A stretch of 64,000 bases of DNA from Burkholderia stabilis (GTDB lineage Bacteria > Pseudomonadota > Gammaproteobacteria > Burkholderiales > Burkholderiaceae), in contig NZ_CP016443.1 in NCBI RefSeq assembly GCF_001742165.1, positions 1,550,001 through 1,614,000 of the forward strand, given 5' to 3'. The stretch's first letter is position 1. Each line of letters starts with the position of its first letter. A program made the translations under genes and the position numbers. The notes beneath the pieces were generated by a model. The model saw only the letters and a list, made by a program, of their open reading frames with translations, did not search any database and was not told the DNA's origin. Shown piece after piece: positions 20,151 through 30,462 of the stretch.

Positions 20151-21418
20151 TGCGGCAGCTCCACGTGGGGACGGCTCGCGGGCAACAGGCCCTGCGGACG
20201 CCACATCATCATCAACACCATCACGAGACCGAAGATCAGCATCCGGTACTCGGCGAAGCCGCGCGCGACTTCCGGCAGCACGGTCAGCAGGATCGCCGCG
20301 AGAATCACGCCGAGCTGCGAGCCCATCCCGCCGAGCACGACGATCGCGAGGATCAGCGCCGACTCGATGAAGGTGAACGATTCAGGATTCACGAGGCCCT
20401 GGCGCGCCGCGAAGAACGCGCCGCCGAGGCCCGCGAACGACGCGCCGAGCGTGAACGCCGACAGCTTGATGCGCGTCGGGTTCAGCCCGAGCGAACGGCA
20501 GGCGATCTCGTCGTCGCGCAGCGCTTCCCACGCGCGGCCCATCGGCATGCGGATCAGACGGCTCGTCACGAACAGCGTAAAGCCGACCAAGAGCAGCGCG
20601 ATCAGGTACAGGAAGATCACCATGTGCTCGCCGCTGTATTCCAGCCCGATCAGTTCATGGAAAGTCTTCGCGCCTTCGACGCTCGCCGAGCGCGCCATCT
20701 CGAAGCCGAACACCGTCGGCTTCGAGATGCCCGAGATGCCGTCCGGGCCGCCGGTGAGGCTCGTCAGGTTGTTCGCGAGCAGGCGGATGATTTCGCCGAA
20801 GCCGAGCGTGACGATCGCGAGATAGTCGCCGCGCAGGCGCAGCACCGGGAAGCCGAGCAGGAAACCGAACGTCGCCGCCGCGATCGCGGCGAGCGGCAGG
20901 CACTCCCAGAACGACAGCCCGAAATACTGGTTCAGCATCGCGTACGTATAACCGCCGACCGCGTAGAACCCGACATACCCGAGATCGAGCAGCCCCGCGA
21001 AACCGACGACGATGTTCAGCCCGAGACCGAGGATCACGTAGATCAGCGCGAGCGTCGCCACGTCGACCGCACCGCGCGAACCGAAGAACGGCCACACGAG
21101 CCCGACCGCGAGCAGCACCCACACGACCACGCGCTGCTGCTGCGCGCCCATCGCGGGCATCGCCGGCAGCTTCACCGCCGATTTCGCGCGCACGAGCCAC
21201 GGCTTGAACAACTGGAACAGGAACACGGCCGCGACCGCGATCCACACCGGCCGCCAGTGCGGCGTGAGCACGACCTGGTAGCCGTCGAGCTTCAACTGCA
21301 GGCCGAGCACCGGGATCGTGAGGATCGCCGTCAGGAGCGCGGCGGCCACGGCATTTTTCAGCGCCTGGCCGAACGAAGCGTCGGCGGCCGGGCGGCGAAC
21401 GGAAATGACTGTACTCAT
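20147..21418 (-). CDS. livM: Branched-chain amino acid ABC transporter permease LivM
   Basis: This permease subunit is 423 aa from the ATG at 21418, which is preceded by GAGGGAGAC. It has multiple hydrophobic helices and the LivM-type loop [20 protein letters not shown] followed by [18 protein letters not shown]. The N-terminal about 100 residues form an extension with two helices, as in other proteobacterial LivM proteins. It is four bases from overlap with livG and 11 bp after livH. Confidence 0.92.
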   Translation of the reverse strand: MSTVISVRRPAADASFGQALKNAVAAALLTAILTIPVLGLQLKLDGYQVVLTPHWRPVWIAVAAVFLFQLFKPWLVRAKSAVKLPAMPAMGAQQQRVVVWVLLAVGLVWPFFGSRGAVDVATLALIYVILGLGLNIVVGFAGLLDLGYVGFYAVGGYTYAMLNQYFGLSFWECLPLAAIAAATFGFLLGFPVLRLRGDYLAIVTLGFGEIIRLLANNLTSLTGGPDGISGISKPTVFGFEMARSASVEGAKTFHELIGLEYSGEHMVIFLYLIALLLVGFTLFVTSRLIRMPMGRAWEALRDDEIACRSLGLNPTRIKLSAFTLGASFAGLGGAFFAARQGLVNPESFTFIESALILAIVVLGGMGSQLGVILAAILLTVLPEVARGFAEYRMLIFGLVMVLMMMWRPQGLLPASRPHVELPQ

Positions 21419-21429
21419 CTGCGTCTCCC

Positions 21430-22356
<927 letters not shown>

Positions 22357-22489
22357 GTGCGGGAAGCTCCCGGTGGCGTCGCGCCGCGCGCCGCAGCCGG
22401 ATCACGGTTGCGGCCGCGCGCGATGCACGGTGTCGTCTCGATCCGCCCTCTTTGGCCGCTCACGGGGAATGCGCGGCCAAATGCGCACG

Positions 22490-22516
22490 CGCCCCGTCCG
22501 GGTCTCGGACAGGGCG
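22490..22516. terminator. Intercistronic stem-loop between livK and livH
   Basis: CGCCCCGTCCG and CGGACAGGGCG form an 11-bp stem with one mismatch and a 5-base loop just after the livK stop. Without a following T-run it is more likely an attenuating or mRNA-stabilising hairpin than a full terminator, allowing higher expression of the binding protein than of the permease genes. Confidence 0.5.
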
Positions 22517-22539
22517 GGCGCGCGGGCGGGTACTCCGTA

Positions 22540-23658
22540 TTACTTGGCGGCGGTCTTCGTCGCGTCCTTGTGCCACGTGTACACGACGAACTTGAACGCC
22601 TTCAGGTCGCCCTGGGCGTCATACGCGACCTTGCCGATCGGCGTGTCGAACGTCGTCTTGTGCATGTACGCGGCGACCTTGGTCGGATCGGTCGACTTCG
22701 CTCCTGCGATCGAGTCGGCGATGATCTTCACCGCTGCGTACGACGGCATCTGGAACGGGCCGTTCGGGTCGCGCTTCTTGTCCGCGAACGCCTTCACGAG
22801 CGCCGCGTTGGCCGGATCGGCCGAGAAGTCGGCCGGCAGCGTGACGAGCATGCCTTCCGAAGCCGGGCCGGCGATCGCCGTCACGTCCTTGTTGCCCACG
22901 CCTTCAGGCCCCATGAACGTGGCCTTCACGCCCTGCTCGCGCGCCTGGCGCATCAGCAGGCCCATTTCCGGGTGGTAGCCGCCGAAGTGGACGAAATCGA
23001 CGCCTTGCGACTTCAGCTTCGTGATGATCGCCGAGTAATCCGAATCGCCGGCGTTGATGCCTTCGAACAGGACGACCGGGATCTTCGCGGCTTCGAGGTC
23101 CTTCTTCACCGACGACGCGATGCCCTGGCCGTACGACTGCTTGTCGTGCAGGACGGCAACCTTCTTCGGCTTCACGTTGTTGATGATGTAGTGCGCGGCG
23201 GCCGGGCCTTGCTGGTCGTCACGGCCGATCGTGCGGAAGATGAAGTGACGCTTCTTGCCTTCGGTCAGCTGCGGCGCGGTGGCCGACGGCGTGACCATCA
23301 CGATGCCTTCGTTCTCGTAGATGTCCGATGCGGGGATCGTCGAACCCGAGCACACGTGGCCGATCACGTACTTGATCTTCTGGCTGACGATCTTGTTGGC
23401 GACGGCGACGGCCTGCTTCGGCTCGCACGCGTCGTCCATCAGCACGACTTCGAACTTGTTGCCGCCCGCACCGCCGGCCGCATTGATCTGCTCGATCGCG
23501 GTCAGCGCGCCGGCCTTCACCATGTCGCCGTACTGGGCGACCGAGCCGCTCATCGGACCAGCGATGGCGATCTTCACGGTTTCCGCTTGCGCGGTGGCGG
23601 CGCCGGCGGCGAACAGCACGGCGGCGACGGAAATGGACGTAAGACGGGACAGCGTCAT
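22540..23658 (-). CDS. livK: Branched-chain amino acid-binding periplasmic protein LivK
   Basis: This 372-aa solute-binding protein has a Sec signal peptide (MTLSRLTSISVAAVLFAAGA, cleavage after AQA) followed by the type I periplasmic-binding fold (VKIAIAGPMSGSVAQYGDMV; VVLMDDACEPKQAVAVANKI; GHVCSGSTIPASDIYENEGI). The conserved Cys pair around DDACEP and GHVCSG matches LIV-binding proteins. It is the first gene of livKHMGF, and the promoter should lie in the long upstream region. Confidence 0.93.
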   Translation of the reverse strand: MTLSRLTSISVAAVLFAAGAATAQAETVKIAIAGPMSGSVAQYGDMVKAGALTAIEQINAAGGAGGNKFEVVLMDDACEPKQAVAVANKIVSQKIKYVIGHVCSGSTIPASDIYENEGIVMVTPSATAPQLTEGKKRHFIFRTIGRDDQQGPAAAHYIINNVKPKKVAVLHDKQSYGQGIASSVKKDLEAAKIPVVLFEGINAGDSDYSAIITKLKSQGVDFVHFGGYHPEMGLLMRQAREQGVKATFMGPEGVGNKDVTAIAGPASEGMLVTLPADFSADPANAALVKAFADKKRDPNGPFQMPSYAAVKIIADSIAGAKSTDPTKVAAYMHKTTFDTPIGKVAYDAQGDLKAFKFVVYTWHKDATKTAAK

Positions 23659-24472
23659 CTGGGAGCTCCTCGATGTTGTTTAGTCATACGGGCAAAGGCG
23701 GCATGACTTGCGCAATCGAACAGCACCCGGGGCGAGGACATGGAACACGCCCGAGACACATAGAAGACGGAACTCCGGCGGAATGTTGCGTAGCGGGGCC
23801 CGGCTCTTGCAGTCCCCGAAGGGGACGTCTGGTTCGGAAAGACATCGTGATGCGTCTTGCATTGCGCAAGCGTTTCGCCTGCCCCGCTTGCCAAACCGCT
23901 TGATCGGAGGGATGGTCCGACAGCCGTTGGCAAGGCAGTCGAAATTATATGGGCGTTTTTAAATCGTCTGTCAAAAATGCCGGTCGACCAAGGGAAAACA
24001 CGGAGAACCTGTGTTGCGCTGCGGTAGCTATTGCGGCGCAACCGGGCGGGGGCGAGAACGTTTGCCGGGAGTGCAATCGGGTTGCTATGGCGGGGCGTTG
24101 ATTGGTGGGGTGCCTTGCTGTGTATGGCGTTTGGAGATCGGTGTTGGTGGACGGCGTTGTTTTGGGTTGCCAAGGGTCTGATCGTCGGAAGTCAATCGAC
24201 TGATGATTGTGGTGATACGCACCAAGGCGGAGCGCTCGATCCGGTCGGTCAATCCTGCTGTTTACCGACAAATCTAAACACTTGGAAAGCTTCTTGTTAT
24301 TTATATGAAATAATACGAATTCGCCTCTGCAATCCAGCCAGCCTTCCCGCGAACCGCGCCCGCCGCACTTCGCCGTCGCTTCAGGGCCGCTTAGACGCCC
24401 GTCCGTCGCTCAGTCTCGCCAGCCAGTGATCTGCCGTTTTCCTCAATGCACATCACCTGATTTGGATCGCTG
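23659..24472. other. Intergenic region upstream of livK and the exported protein gene
   Basis: These 814 bp contain no convincing gene. They must hold the leftward livK promoter and the rightward promoter of the exported protein at 24473. An AT-rich stretch (24280-24320) is the most promoter-like part for the rightward gene. Short open frames here overlap on both strands and have no family signal. Confidence 0.6.
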
Positions 24473-25093
24473 ATGAATCATCCCTTCCGTCTTTCTTCCG
24501 CTGCCGCGCTTGCGTGTGCGTTTTCTGTTTCTGCTGTCGATGCGGCGAGCCGCGATACGCTGGCCGATCGTTCTGTGGGTGCCAATGTGTTTCGTGCGGA
24601 ACGTGGTGCTGTGGCTCGTGATGATGGGCATGCGGCGCGTGTCGATCGACGCGCGAAGTACGTCGCGCCCGCTGAACGCAGCCCATTCGATACGCCTGAT
24701 ACGCGGCCGTTGCGTGTGTCGGGGGACACGCTCGAAGCGCAATCTCCGTCTGAACATGAAGCTGATTTTGTGTTGCCAGAGAACCGCGTCGCGCTCGGCG
24801 CGGGTGGCCGCGACAGTCTTGGTCGTGCGTTGCCCGGATATGAACAGCGCGCGCAGAACTGGAATGAATACCTGCGAGCCAATGGCACGCGGACGGCTGG
24901 CGGCGGCGGTGGCTCGTATGCGCCGACGCGGCCGTTCGATGCCGCGCGTGGCCCGCACGGTACGCCGAATCCGTTTGATCCGTCGGTGCCGCAACCGGAG
25001 ACTCGGACGTTCTTCGACAACGGCGCGGGGACGCATTGCACCGCTACAGGTGGCGCAGGGACGTCGCGGTCGTCTTGCAATATCGCTTGGTGA
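24473..25093 (+). CDS. Small exported protein of unknown function
   Basis: A 206-aa protein that I do not recognise. The N-terminus is a Sec signal peptide (MNHPFRLSSAAALACAFSVS, cleavage near VDA-AS). The mature part is hydrophilic and rich in Gly, Pro, Arg and Asn, with a central YEQRAQNWNEYLRANGTRTA, a poly-Gly run (AGGGGGSYAP) and a C-terminus with two cysteines (THCTATGG...SSCNIAW) that could form a disulfide. No membrane helix follows. It stands alone between two oppositely oriented genes. Confidence 0.6.
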   Translation: MNHPFRLSSAAALACAFSVSAVDAASRDTLADRSVGANVFRAERGAVARDDGHAARVDRRAKYVAPAERSPFDTPDTRPLRVSGDTLEAQSPSEHEADFVLPENRVALGAGGRDSLGRALPGYEQRAQNWNEYLRANGTRTAGGGGGSYAPTRPFDAARGPHGTPNPFDPSVPQPETRTFFDNGAGTHCTATGGAGTSRSSCNIAW

Positions 25094-25178
25094 TGCGCGG
25101 GGGCGGCTGATAGCGGCTGCCCTACCCGGCGCGCTGCGCGACGTCGCGCAGCGCGGCCGCATCGTGCGGCGTTGCCCG

Positions 25179-25400
25179 TTACAGCTGCGTGATGATCAGC
25201 CTGCCAGGCTCAATCGTGATCTGCACCTTTCGGCCCGGTTCGAAACACGCATCGTTGATCAGCCACATTCCGCCGATCTTCATATACGGATAAAACGTAT
25301 CCGGTCTGTCATACATGCGTTTCGGCACACCCCAGGATTCCTGGATCGTCACGAAGCGTTCCGTGATCGGGGGACGTGCTTTATCATTCGGCTTAGCCAT
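25179..25400 (-). CDS. SymE-like type I toxin
   Basis: A 73-aa protein ending in MKIGGMWLINDACFEPGRKV followed by QITIEPGRLIITQL. This is the SymE-type C-terminal module (AbrB/MazE-like fold; LxGxWLxxAGFxxGxxxxVxxxxGxLxI). SymE in E. coli is an SOS-induced toxin with nucleic-acid activity, kept off by an antisense RNA (SymR). The start is the ATG at 25400 with GAGAG upstream; a TTG at 25406 is possible. No antisense RNA could be confirmed by eye; the opposite strand at the 5' end is the place to look. Confidence 0.75.
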   Translation of the reverse strand: MAKPNDKARPPITERFVTIQESWGVPKRMYDRPDTFYPYMKIGGMWLINDACFEPGRKVQITIEPGRLIITQL

Positions 25401-25852
25401 GGGCAACTCTCTCGTAGTTGGCTGTGGTTAGCGGGTCGTGAGTGTTCCTAGCACTTGCGGCCCGCGCTCGTTTACCGCGGTGTTTTGATTTCTCGGATTC
25501 CTCCTTTGTTGGTTGTTCGGTGAAGCCACGGCTGCGGTGCGTAAACCGTGACCTGCCGCGTATCCGTTCACGCGCGCGATTATTACTGGCTGGACAGTGT
25601 CCATTAGACCGCATTTGTTGCTTGGATACACGTTAGCCGTTAGTTATAGACACACAATCGATTCAACTCTCATAGCAACTTAAAGCATTGATCACGCAGC
25701 AAAAAATAATCAGCACAACCATCGCCCTGTCGCAACGAGCCGAAACCTAAATTTGACGATTCGAAACAATTCAAATAAATCAATTCAACCATGCCAGCAT
25801 TAGCCCAAAGAATTCGACACATCAACCACAAAATCTCGCCCACCACCTTTAA
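25401..25852. other. Gene-free stretch upstream of the SymE-like gene
   Basis: These 452 bp hold the SymE-like gene's promoter region. Base composition falls sharply toward low G+C from about 25640 to 25850, marking the edge of a foreign segment. Overlapping short frames at 25393-25636 show no family signal. No tRNA or clear attachment site was seen. Confidence 0.5.
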
Positions 25853-26356
25853 TTAGAACACCAAGTCCGGAGCTCTCTCCCGAACCTTCGGTATGACATG
25901 ACTCAAAAAACACTCCACAAGTCCAAATATACTAATTGTTGTCTCCGGGAATTTGTCCGTTTCAACTTTTATATAAGTTACGATCAAATTAGATTCGGCT
26001 TGAATAAATATCTTTCGATGGTCCGCACTTGCATACCCCAACACGAAAGACCTCATGTGCATCAGTGCATTCAACGCATGACGATAGCTTTCCTCCCAGT
26101 TCCCAGGATCGCCTTCCGATATGTTTATGATTTTGTTATTTATTGAAGGAAATTTTTCATTCGTAATATCACAGAATTCATTCACCTTCCTTGCGTGAAA
26201 TCCGAATTCAAGCAAATCCGGCACGACAACTTCGCCCCAATTGCCGCTCCATTCTCCCGGGAAAACGGCTCCAGTGAATGCAACTAAACGTAGCGCATGC
26301 GACCGAGCTCGCTCAATGTGTATCTCGGTAAGTCTTCTGCGACTGCTCACCACCAT
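25853..26356 (-). CDS. Hypothetical protein in low-G+C island
   Basis: A 167-aa protein that I do not recognise. The ATG at 26356 has AGAGG five bases upstream, better than the GTG two codons earlier. It looks soluble, with no signal peptide. Visible features are a basic N-terminus (SSRRRLTEIHIERARSHALR), ALNALMHMRSFVLGYASADH and a C-terminal KVRERAPDLVF. Codon use is clearly AT-richer than the pyochelin and liv genes, suggesting horizontal transfer. It lies directly downstream of the NACHT/nuclease gene in the same orientation and could belong to the same accessory unit. Confidence 0.6.
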   Translation of the reverse strand: MVVSSRRRLTEIHIERARSHALRLVAFTGAVFPGEWSGNWGEVVVPDLLEFGFHARKVNEFCDITNEKFPSINNKIINISEGDPGNWEESYRHALNALMHMRSFVLGYASADHRKIFIQAESNLIVTYIKVETDKFPETTISIFGLVECFLSHVIPKVRERAPDLVF

Positions 26357-26552
26357 CTTCACCTCTATAAATTCTTATAATACGCCAAACGATTTAATTA
26401 ATTCACGTCGCGAGATGAAATCTCTTCAAACAAAGCTTCAATATTGATTCAGCGCCAGCCAGACTTGAATCAGCCCCCTTATCGCGCGTAGGCGATCACA
26501 CCCAATGCTACAGAGGGTTGCCTTAAGTTCATCAAACACGATAGCAAATACA

Positions 26553-29267
26553 TCACACTCGCGGCACAGTCTTCGCTTCCGTAGCAAGACGTGGCCGGAG
26601 ATCAAGCACCTTAGCAGTGACTCGCAAGCACCCACCCATATCGTGGATTATTCTAGTAGCCTCCTCATCAAGCATCGCTTGTAGCTCATCGACTCCTATC
26701 AACGTTCCAGTTTCCGGATGCTCCCATTTTCTTTCACCGGACACAGTCACGAGGAGACAACCGGAACGACTATTTTCCGCAGCCATATATTTGATAACGA
26801 GTTGATTTTTTATCGTATCACGCAGCTCACGACCAGACCATTTCTCACCAATCTTAAGTTCGATTGTGCTTTGCTGCCCTGACGAAGCCGCTCGAAGCCG
26901 AATATCGGTTTCCTTCTCATCCGCCGTGACTGCCTCTTGATCAACCGTATAAACGCTGTTCGACATGTTTTGTAACTCGTGTGCGATCAGTTGACGCATC
27001 ACCTTTTCTTCTTGGATCTGCGCCCACCCCGCCCGTGGTGAAACGTCCTGGAGAAGCAGATCGTCAAGATCATCCAATCGATCGAGGAGCAGCGAAAACA
27101 TGTCATCACGCGTCGTCGGTGACGCCTCCCCATGTAAATTTAATCCGGCTACACCCAACTCGGTAAATATGGCATCGTCCGCCTCTTCTGCTGCCTTTTC
27201 GCGAGCTAACGCCTCGACCCGATCGCTGAAATGAGCGAAAAGTGGGTCTGCCGACATCTCCAATTTCGCCACCCATGCGTCAGAGCCTTTCGCGTCGAGA
27301 ATTGCACCAAGCAATGCACTTCGCCCTGTCTGTGCGTCATCACGAGGTCCCGGAGAATAGGCTCCCTTGTGAAAAATATCGTCAGATGGCGGCACGTACT
27401 GATAGGCAAGTCGGACTAGACGCAAGAGCAAAGCCGGCGTAAATCTTGAGTTCTTCAAGTCAACTTGCAAACCACCGTTTCGGTCGCCAAACATGACGCC
27501 TATAAAGTTGATAGCAGCACCGGTAGCAACCGGCTCCAGTGTCGATAAGAGCCGTTCGAGAATATCGGTTCCAGCCGGTGGATCAATCTGCATCATGGTT
27601 GCCAGCCACATCTGATTTAGCGGGCGATCGTCAGCCACTTCCAATTGCCTCTCGGCTATGGCTCGAATATGCCCCAGCGATTTGTTATCACTATGCTTGA
27701 GCAGGATTTCAAGCACCCGTCCGAGTCGCCTCTGTGCCGCAACCTCGTCTTCGCCGTCACGAAGCTTGCTGGAATAGGAATCAAGCCAAACTCGCAGGCG
27801 CGGTAGGAACAGTTGCATGACGACGGCCGGCGCATGACTCACGGCCTGAAGAATAACGTCGAAGGTATGTTGCCCTGCAATCCTTTCGAGTTCGGCCGCT
27901 AGTTCAGGCCCCAACGTTCGTTCCACGGCAACCGGATGCTCGCTTGCGAGCGCCTCAAGCCATACGGGAAAGCCGTTCAATTCTATTGGCGCGTATCGGG
28001 TCGCCAACTCCGCTTCTTCGACAGTCAGCTTGCGCACCCAGCCAATATCCTCAGACTCCGCAGCGATCGCCGCCAAGCCGAGTTGCCACCGAATAAGGAT
28101 TGTGTTCCGTTCGTCGACAGGTCTTTCATACGGAAGCGTCGGACGGTCATTACGCCAAATCGTTTGCATACTAATACGCAAGCGATCAGCCACCTCCTTA
28201 CCAAAATACTGCTCAATGAAGCGCCGACTCCAACCAGACGCACGACTTTCGCCCCCAGATCGGCGCATTGCCTGCCATAGATTCCATGCAGTATTACCTG
28301 CTCGATCAGGACTGAAGGCGGTCTGCGGATCATCGGCGACCATACGCCAAAACGCCACCCATGATGCATGCCCCTTGGCCTTCCGAGCTTCCGCGACTTG
28401 ACTCTGTCGCTTGATCCTAGCTTCAAGTCTAGCCTCCTCAGGATCGATATTGCGAGGAGCAAGACGGCGATCGATGAGTATCGTCAGCTCTGGTCTGTCG
28501 ACGACATACTGTCTGAGATGTTCAATTTGCTCGTGTGGGGCACCTATACCATCCGAGATACCGCGCATTGATATCTCAAGCATCATCGTTCGCTCTAATA
28601 GTGAGCGATTCGAATCAGCCAGTATACGTCGCACCCAACTACCATCCTGCCTAAAACTAAGGCTGAGTGGACCTTCATGCAAAGCACGAACCAACCTCAA
28701 CCACGGATCTGCTTCCTCTCGCAGACCCGCCATAAAGGAATCGTCGGCCCAAAAAACCTTCTCGCGCAGTGGCGGATGCAACTCCGCGAGCGCTTCACGC
28801 AAGCTTTTCGATGGATTGTTATAAGAATATTCGTCGTTGTTAAGACGTAGCGAAATGACAGAGGAGCGCAGAATTTCGTCGCTCGTCTTACCGAAGTGGA
28901 TCAACTGAAGACATACTTCAGCGAGAAGAGGGACGAGATGAGCTCGCCCACTAATAAGATGCGGCCATTCTTTTCTCCAATTTAGATTATCAACAATGAG
29001 ATCTGTAATTCCAGGTAGTATGGCCTCCAAGTAATCAGGGGTAGTTTTCTTTTCACTTATCGGAAGAATCCATTCAATTTCGTCAATCTCCTCTCCAGAC
29101 TTCTGGTTGCACTTTAATACCTCACATAGTTGACCTGGCGTGATGTGATGCGGGAACAATCGCATGACTGCTCCGCGCACAAGCTCATCGGGCCATCGTG
29201 TCGAAGTACCAATTAGCGACTGCGCAAGTGTCTCAAGACGCGAATCGCCTAGGGAAACGCTGATCAA
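26553..29267 (-). pseudogene. C-terminal part of NACHT/nuclease gene, cut off by an IS element
   Basis: This 904-codon frame is the distal part of a gene interrupted by the IS at 29253-30462. Residues 1-6 come from IS-end sequence; genuine sequence starts at GDSRLETLAQ. Most of it is a long helical region with no repeat I can name. The last about 120 residues carry a PD-(D/E)XK nuclease pattern: D788 in ETDIRLRA, E803-L-K805 in STIELKIGEKWSG and a Q822-containing helix KNQLVIKY, like the Q/Y helix of RecB-type nucleases. Without the ATPase part it is probably not expressed correctly. G+C is lower than in flanking core genes. Confidence 0.75.
29253..29264. repeat. IS terminal inverted repeat (left)
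   Basis: GGAAACGCTGAT; its exact reverse complement ends the element at 30451-30462. It directly abuts the CTAG duplication at 29249-29252. Confidence 0.9.
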
Positions 29268-29383
29268 TGGACCAACTTCCGAAGTTGCAGGCGAGATGGC
29301 TTCAAATTTTCTGGATGACGAAGCGAATCGGCGCTCAATTCAGTGAATTTGGCGCGTAAGCGAGCCTCCCCTGCTCGCATTTT

Positions 29384-30376
29384 TCATACGCATGACGGAC
29401 TGCTCCCATGGACCGATCGCAACAGATTTCGCGCAATCACCAGATTCGCCAGAGCGAACAGGCTGAACAGTTGCGCGGTGTTCTTGGCCAAGCCCTTGTA
29501 TCGGGTCTTGCGATGCTGAAACAGATTCTTGACGATATGAAACGGATGCTCAACCCGCGAACGGATCTGCGCCTTGGTTCGCTCGAGCGCGATCACCAGG
29601 TCCTTCAGCGCTCCTTCTTGCATCGCCTTGATCTTTCCCCGCCTGGCAGCGACGTGCCACTTCACGGCCTTGCCCGCCATTTCCTCGCGCTTGTCGACGC
29701 CAATGTAGCCCGCGTCGGCGAACACCTGCTCTTCATGCCCGTGCAGCAGGGCATGAGCTTGCGATACATCCGACACGTTGGCCGCCGTGCCAACCACACT
29801 GTGAATCAGGCCCGAGTCGGCGTCGACGCCAATGTGGGCTTTCATGCCAAAGTGCCATTCGTTGCCCTTCTTCGTTTGATGCATTTCCGGGTCACGGCTC
29901 TTCCCGGCATTCTTGGTCGACGGCGGCGCTTCAATGATCGTCGCGTCAACCAGCGTGCCTTCCTTCATCATCAGCCCACGCTCGCACAGCGAGATGCCAA
30001 TCTCGTCGAACAACTTCCGTGTCAGTTCGTGTTCGATCAGCAGGCGCCGGAACTTCAACAGCGTGGTTGCATCAGGCACGTTCTCGATCGCCAGATCGAT
30101 GCCGGCGAAGGCTCGCAGCGTGATGCTGTCATACAGCGCGTCTTCCAGTCCTTCGTCCGACAGTCCGTACCACTGTTGCACGAAGTAGATTCGCAGCATC
30201 CGCTCAAGGCCAATCGGCGGGCGACCTCGCGTGCCCTTCGGATAGTGCGGTTCGATGGCCGACAGCAAGCGCTGCCACGGAACGACCTTCTCCATCTCTT
30301 CCAGGAAGCGTTGGCGCCTCGTCACTCGCTTCTTGCCTGCAATTTCCGCTTCCGCGAAGCCGATCTGCCTCTTCAT
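29384..30376 (-). CDS. IS5-family transposase
   Basis: A 330-aa DDE transposase. The N-terminal DUF772-like DNA-binding part (PHYPKGTRGRPPIGLERMLR, YFVQQWYGLSDEGLEDALYD) is followed by the catalytic domain with EGTLVDATIIEAPPS (first Asp), VFADAGYIGVDKREE (second Asp) and RSRVEHPFHIVKNLF (Glu in the Y/R...E region). Length and motifs match IS5-group transposases. The gene is intact within a complete element with intact ends, so the copy may still be mobile. Confidence 0.95.
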   Translation of the reverse strand: MKRQIGFAEAEIAGKKRVTRRQRFLEEMEKVVPWQRLLSAIEPHYPKGTRGRPPIGLERMLRIYFVQQWYGLSDEGLEDALYDSITLRAFAGIDLAIENVPDATTLLKFRRLLIEHELTRKLFDEIGISLCERGLMMKEGTLVDATIIEAPPSTKNAGKSRDPEMHQTKKGNEWHFGMKAHIGVDADSGLIHSVVGTAANVSDVSQAHALLHGHEEQVFADAGYIGVDKREEMAGKAVKWHVAARRGKIKAMQEGALKDLVIALERTKAQIRSRVEHPFHIVKNLFQHRKTRYKGLAKNTAQLFSLFALANLVIARNLLRSVHGSSPSCV

Positions 30377-30450
30377 CGTCGTGGGTCCGTTCCGTGAGCT
30401 GTCTTCTAAACGTCCTCGGCTACGTCTGCGATGACCGCCGAGCCGAATAA

Positions 30451-30462
30451 ATCAGCGTTTCC
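30451..30462. repeat. IS terminal inverted repeat (right)
   Basis: ATCAGCGTTTCC, the exact reverse complement of the left terminus, next to the CTAG duplication at 30463-30466. Confidence 0.9.

Larger units (their letters stand above)
29253..30462 (-). mobile_element. IS5-family insertion sequence, 1210 bp, intact
   Basis: The element is bounded by terminal inverted repeats beginning GGAAACGCTGAT at both ends (12 identical bases, then divergent) and flanked by CTAG target duplications at 29249-29252 and 30463-30466. A 4-bp CTAG duplication is typical of the IS5 group. It contains one intact transposase gene on the minus strand. It is inserted within the coding sequence of the NACHT/nuclease gene; removing the element and one CTAG restores the frame exactly. 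Confidence 0.93.

Noticed and set aside
25393..25636. Overlapping 64-73 codon frames upstream of the SymE-like gene
   Set aside because: Several mutually overlapping frames on both strands, no ribosome site, no recognisable motif.
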